NCBI GenBank assembly: GCA_947460455.1
Contig: CANHKG010000019.1
Coordinates: forward strand, 1 to 34,821
Reading direction: 5' to 3'
Length of the DNA: 34,821 bases
Origin: Rhodospirillales bacterium
GTDB taxonomy: Bacteria > Pseudomonadota > Alphaproteobacteria > Acetobacterales > Acetobacteraceae
Shown here: one piece after another, positions 34,212 to 34,821 of the stretch
Numbering within the stretch: the stretch's first letter is position 1
Layout: each line of letters begins with the position of its first letter
Program-made: the position numbers and the translations under genes
The notes under the pieces: generated by a model
What the model was told of the DNA's origin: nothing
Database searches by the model: none
The model's input: only the letters and a program-made list of their open reading frames with translations

Positions 34212-34586
34212 TTGGATGACGACTACGAACTGTCCCGCCGCGTCATCGGCTGCGCTATCGAGGTGCATCGCCACCTCGGTCCTGGCCTGCTTGAATCCGC
34301 CTATGAGGATTGCCTGAGCCACGAAATGTCGCTCGAGCGCATTGCGCACGAGCGCCAAGTCGCACTGCCCGTTGCCTACAAAGGCCTCACAATAGCTGCC
34401 GGCTACCGTCTCGATCTGCTTGTCGACCGTCGCCTGATCATTGAGATCAAAGCCATTGACCGCGCTGCACCCGTCCACGAGGCGCAACTGCTCACCTATC
34501 TGCGCCTGAGCGGCTTGCGCCTCGGTCTCCTGTTGAACTTCAATCAGGCCGTCCTGCGGGACGGCATCAAACGCATCACCACATAG
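34212..34586 (+). CDS. GxxExxY protein, PD-(D/E)XK nuclease-like
   Basis: 124 residues from a TTG start at 34212, with GGGAG 6 bases upstream inside the terminal repeat. The frame is open upstream into the previous gene, but that part translates repeat DNA. The naming motif is G25-LL-E28-SA-Y31 in HLGPGLLESAYEDCL. D68 in GYRLDLLV and E78-x-K80 in LIIEIKA form an apparently intact PD-(D/E)XK nuclease core, followed by HEAQLLTYLRLSG (Q and Y near the active site) and a conserved LLLNFN...DGIKRI ending. Length and motifs are full for the family, whose function is not established. Its enclosure in inverted repeats that also occur alone nearby suggests that the protein and the palindromes are functionally linked. 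Confidence 0.88.
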   Translation: MDDDYELSRRVIGCAIEVHRHLGPGLLESAYEDCLSHEMSLERIAHERQVALPVAYKGLTIAAGYRLDLLVDRRLIIEIKAIDRAAPVHEAQLLTYLRLSGLRLGLLLNFNQAVLRDGIKRITT

Positions 34587-34608
34587 GCACGAAGCCGGCC
34601 CACATCCC

Positions 34609-34664
34609 GCCTTCTCCCTTGCCTTGCTTCTCTGTGCCTCTGTGTCTCTGTGGCCACTTTCTTT
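34609..34664 (-). repeat. Right terminal inverted repeat of the GxxExxY element
   Basis: An inverted copy of 34155-34210 with two differences (one in the second 8-base unit, CACAGAGA for CACAGAGG; one near the outer end). It begins 23 bases after the GxxExxY stop. Confidence 0.85.
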
Positions 34665-34711
34665 CTGCCCTACCTCTCCACCGCCCCAAACTCGCCCAGG
34701 ACCCCCCGCCC

Positions 34712-34821
34712 ATGCGCATCTTCGCCGCCACGCTCGCCACCGAAACCAACACCTTCTCCCCCCTCCCCACCTCCATCGAGGGCTACAAGGAAGGCGTCTG
34801 GCTCCGCCCCGGCGAGCACCC
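34712..34821 (+). CDS. M81 family metallopeptidase (MlrC-like), N-terminal part
   Basis: Only the first 36 residues are inside the window: MRIFAATLATETNTFSPLPT, then SIEGYKEGVW. The A-x-L-x-x-E-T-N-T-F-S-P-x-P-T start is characteristic of the MlrC/M81 (DUF1485) family, named from microcystin degradation by MlrC but widespread in proteobacteria with unknown substrates, often beside D-amino-acid or hydantoin-type genes. It is on the same strand as the GMC, SelA-like and DSD1-type genes and would be their neighbour without the inserted GxxExxY element. Confidence 0.8.
   Translation, partial: MRIFAATLATETNTFSPLPTSIEGYKEGVWLRPGEH

Larger units (their letters stand above)
34155..34664. mobile_element. 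510-bp GxxExxY element bounded by 56-bp terminal inverted repeats
   Basis: The arms at 34155-34210 and 34609-34664 are inverted copies identical at 54 of 56 positions. Each contains AAGTGGCCACAGAG, two or three CACAGAG units with an 8-base period, then GCAAGGCAAGGGAGAAGGC. Between them lies a single gene (34212-34586). The left arm starts 7 bases after the DSD1-type stop, and the next host gene begins 48 bases past the right arm. No target-site duplication is obvious. Codon use inside the gene is visibly less GC-biased at third positions than in neighbours, which supports transfer. No transposase is encoded. Confidence 0.8.

Noticed and set aside
34155-34664. The CACAGAG tandem units as a CRISPR-like array
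   Set aside because: The units are 8 bases long, contiguous, have no spacers and are arranged as inverted arms.

Overview
This 34.8-kb window looks like a chromosomal segment of a high-GC alphaproteobacterium. The Acetobacteraceae or another Rhodospirillales lineage is the best guess. The reasons are very strong third-position GC, several TTG/GTG starts, split pntAA/pntAB/pntB genes, PEP-CTERM proteins and a type I secretion style C-terminal domain. No rRNA, tRNA or CRISPR was seen.

Layout. 1-148: the tail of an IS481-type transposase. 337-2387: a CPBP membrane protease and a divergent secreted protein of unknown role. 2391-5040: two PEP-CTERM proteins and a secreted TPR protein, with palindrome-rich AT-rich spacers. 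5083-6423: a GH1-like glycosidase whose 5' end carries a terminator-like hairpin. 6921-11281: an LLM flavin monooxygenase, an ArsC/Spx-like reductase, a serine-glyoxylate type aminotransferase and a two-gene chromate transporter whose ribosome binding site lies in a hairpin. 11295-16044: a CHAP hydrolase, a RidA protein and the proton-translocating transhydrogenase operon. 16407-21475: small envelope genes, a FecR/DUF6600-type protein, a Na+/H+ antiporter, a membrane protein and a HAD phosphatase. 21542-25498: a 1318-residue secreted protein joining Calx-beta repeats, a glucose/sorbosone dehydrogenase propeller and a serralysin-type C-terminus.

25505-29668 (minus strand) is a tight four-gene operon: APH-type kinase, divergent enolase paralogue, D-2-hydroxyacid dehydrogenase and SMP-30 lactonase. 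The first three genes are joined by 4-bp overlaps. Only 48 bp separate it from a plus-strand array: GMC oxidoreductase, SelA-like PLP enzyme, DSD1-type D-amino-acid enzyme, then (after an inserted element) an M81/MlrC peptidase cut by the window edge. Together these suggest catabolism of a hydroxy or D-amino acid substrate, but the substrate is not visible.

The most unusual structure lies in this last array. A GxxExxY gene (PD-(D/E)XK nuclease-like, lower third-position GC than its neighbours) sits inside near-perfect 56-bp terminal inverted repeats. These are built from an 8-bp CACAGAGG period, and the inner end of one supplies the gene's Shine-Dalgarno. Two further long palindromes of the same design, without the gene, lie directly after the stop codons of the two preceding genes. 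This looks like a small nuclease gene with its own dispersed palindromic family, comparable in logic to REP/RAYT but with a different protein.
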